Source: Modestobacter sp.
GTDB lineage: Bacteria; Actinomycetota; Actinomycetes; Mycobacteriales; Geodermatophilaceae
Length of the DNA: 6,933 nucleotides
Assembly: GCA_025966175.1 (NCBI GenBank)
Contig: JAOPVN010000457.1
Location: 1-6,933 of the forward strand
Reading direction: 5' to 3'
Made by a program: the position numbers and the translations under genes. Shown one piece after another: positions 6,182 to 6,933 of this stretch (within the stretch, counting starts at the first letter, position 1; each line of letters begins with the position of its first letter). The notes below the pieces were generated by a model, which had not been told where the DNA came from, ran no database searches, and saw only the letters and a list, made by a program, of their open reading frames with translations.

Positions 6182-6382
6182 TCAACCTCCTGCGGTGGGG
6201 GCGAGCACCTCGAGGACGTCGCCGGTCGCCAGCGGCGTCGACGTCCAGCTGCTGCGGGGGACGACGTCGCCGTTGCGCGCCACCGCCACCCGGTCGTGCC
6301 CGCCGCTGCGCTCGGCGACGAGGTCGGCGACGGTCGCGCCGTCGGTCAGCTCGGCCGGGGCGCCGTTCACGGTCACGTCCAT
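6182..6382 (-). CDS. thiS: Sulfur carrier protein ThiS
   Basis: A 66-residue ubiquitin-like protein that carries sulfur to ThiG as a C-terminal thiocarboxylate, made after adenylation by a ThiF/MoeB-type enzyme not in this window. Family marks are VNGAPAEL near the start, VAVARNGDVVPRS (32-44), the GDVLEVL strand (54-60) and the essential terminal Gly65-Gly66. The ATG at 6382-6380 gives the standard length. The frame stays open further upstream, but only because it overlaps thiO. The gene starts inside the last ten bases of thiO, and no good ribosome binding site precedes it, so its translation is probably coupled to thiO. Confidence 0.95.
   Translation of the reverse strand: MDVTVNGAPAELTDGATVADLVAERSGGHDRVAVARNGDVVPRSSWTSTPLATGDVLEVLAPTAGG
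6186..6191 (-). promoter_or_regulatory. thiG ribosome binding site inside the last codons of thiS
   Basis: On the minus strand this reads AGGAGG, a perfect Shine-Dalgarno core eight bases before the thiG ATG. The last five of these bases fall in the GGA GGT codons for the C-terminal Gly-Gly of ThiS, directly before its TGA. Confidence 0.85.
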
Positions 6383-6933
6383 GCGCGGGTGCTCATCTCG
6401 GGCCTCTCGAAGCGGTCGGCGGTGAAGGGGGCGGCGAGCGCGGGCAGTTCCCCGGTCGCGAGCAGGTCGGCGACGACGTCCCCGGTGACCGGGGTGAGCA
6501 GGACGCCGTTGCGGTGGTGGCCGGTGGCCAGGACCAGGCCGGGCAGCGCGCAGGGGCCCAGCAGCGGGGCGTTGTCGGCGGTGCCGGGCCGCCACCGCGC
6601 GAGGGTCTCCACCAGCTCCAGCTCGCTCACCCCGGGCACCACCTCGAGGGCGTCGTGCAGCAGGTCGTGCACCCCGCCGGCGGTCACGGTCGGGTCGAAG
6701 CCGCGGTCCTCGCTGGTGGCCCCGACGATGAGCCGGCCGTCGCCGTAGGGCACCAGGTACACGTGCCGGCCGCGGACCAGCGCCCGCACCGTGCCCGCCA
6801 GCAGCCCGGCCGCGCCGGCCAGCCGCAGGATCTGGCCCTTCACCGGGCGCACCGGCAGCGGCGGGACGCCGGGCAACCTGGCGCTCCAGGCACCGAGGGC
6901 GAGGACGACGGACGGCGCTGTCACCACGGCGCC
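6373..6933 (-). CDS. thiO: Glycine oxidase ThiO, C-terminal part (5' end outside window)
   Basis: The frame is open to the right edge, so the FAD-binding N terminus is not visible; 186 residues can be read. ThiO is a flavoenzyme of the DAO family that oxidises glycine to the imine used by ThiG. Marks are VVLALGAWSARL (visible residues 9-20), the late FAD-side strand typical of this family, then RWRPGTADNAPLLGP and GHHRNGVLLTP. In Bacillus glycine oxidase the matching arginines bind the substrate carboxylate or lie beside the flavin (Arg302 and Arg329, from memory). The next gene is thiS, overlapping by ten bases, which makes the ThiO call much more specific than sequence alone would. Any thiamine riboswitch for this operon would lie upstream of thiO, outside the window. 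Confidence 0.92.
   Translation of the reverse strand, partial: GAVVTAPSVVLALGAWSARLPGVPPLPVRPVKGQILRLAGAAGLLAGTVRALVRGRHVYLVPYGDGRLIVGATSEDRGFDPTVTAGGVHDLLHDALEVVPGVSELELVETLARWRPGTADNAPLLGPCALPGLVLATGHHRNGVLLTPVTGDVVADLLATGELPALAAPFTADRFERPEMSTRAWT

Noticed and set aside
6182..6595. A longer version of thiS starting at 6595
   Set aside because: The extra N-terminal 71 residues lie wholly within thiO in another frame and are Arg/Ala-rich; the ATG at 6382 gives the standard ThiS length.
5756..6748. A 330-codon plus-strand frame opposite thiG, thiS and thiO
   Set aside because: It is a Ser/Arg-rich shadow of three well-recognised minus-strand genes.

Overview
The window is very GC-rich, nearly every codon ends in G or C, and GTG starts are common. 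With its actinobacterial-type GAF/PAS/SpoIIE phosphatase and stand-alone HATPase, this points to a high-GC actinomycete. The Geodermatophilaceae (Blastococcus/Geodermatophilus/Modestobacter) is my best guess from general resemblance, not from a search. I see no insertion sequence, phage gene, CRISPR array, tRNA or rRNA. Both ends cut through a gene.

Layout. (1) Positions 1-1026 (+): the 3' part of a gamma-glutamyltransferase-family gene, with the self-cleaving threonine and the whole small subunit. (2) 1027-1136: a short gap with two inverted repeats and two Shine-Dalgarno/start pairs. (3) 1137-3683 (+): a GAF-PAS-PAS-GAF-SpoIIE protein phosphatase of about 848 residues. (4) 3696-4136 (-): a small stand-alone HATPase of the RsbW type, convergent with the phosphatase; a perfect 8-bp hairpin spans the junction. 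(5) 4137-4434: a roughly 300-bp non-coding stretch with a 13-bp perfect palindrome and no promoter I could assign. (6) 4435-6933 (-): a tight operon read right to left, thiO (partial) - thiS - thiG - thiE/tenI-like - SMR transporter.

How the genes work together. ThiO makes the glycine imine, ThiS carries sulfur as a C-terminal thiocarboxylate, and ThiG condenses these with deoxyxylulose 5-phosphate to give the thiazole phosphate of thiamine. The next gene encodes a ThiE/TenI-fold protein that lacks the Asn-Asp pair expected in a thiamine-phosphate synthase. It may therefore act as a thiazole tautomerase rather than do the coupling step. The last gene is an EmrE-like small multidrug exporter. 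The phosphatase and HATPase look like the opposing halves of a partner-switching pathway (phosphatase versus kinase on a STAS-domain antagonist), but neither the STAS protein nor the sigma factor is in the window.

I did not find a clearly new biological system. The points most worth a second look are the ThiE-like protein with its missing metal site, the SMR exporter attached to the thiazole operon, the use of the ThiS Gly-Gly codons as the thiG ribosome binding site, and the inverted repeat in front of the phosphatase gene.
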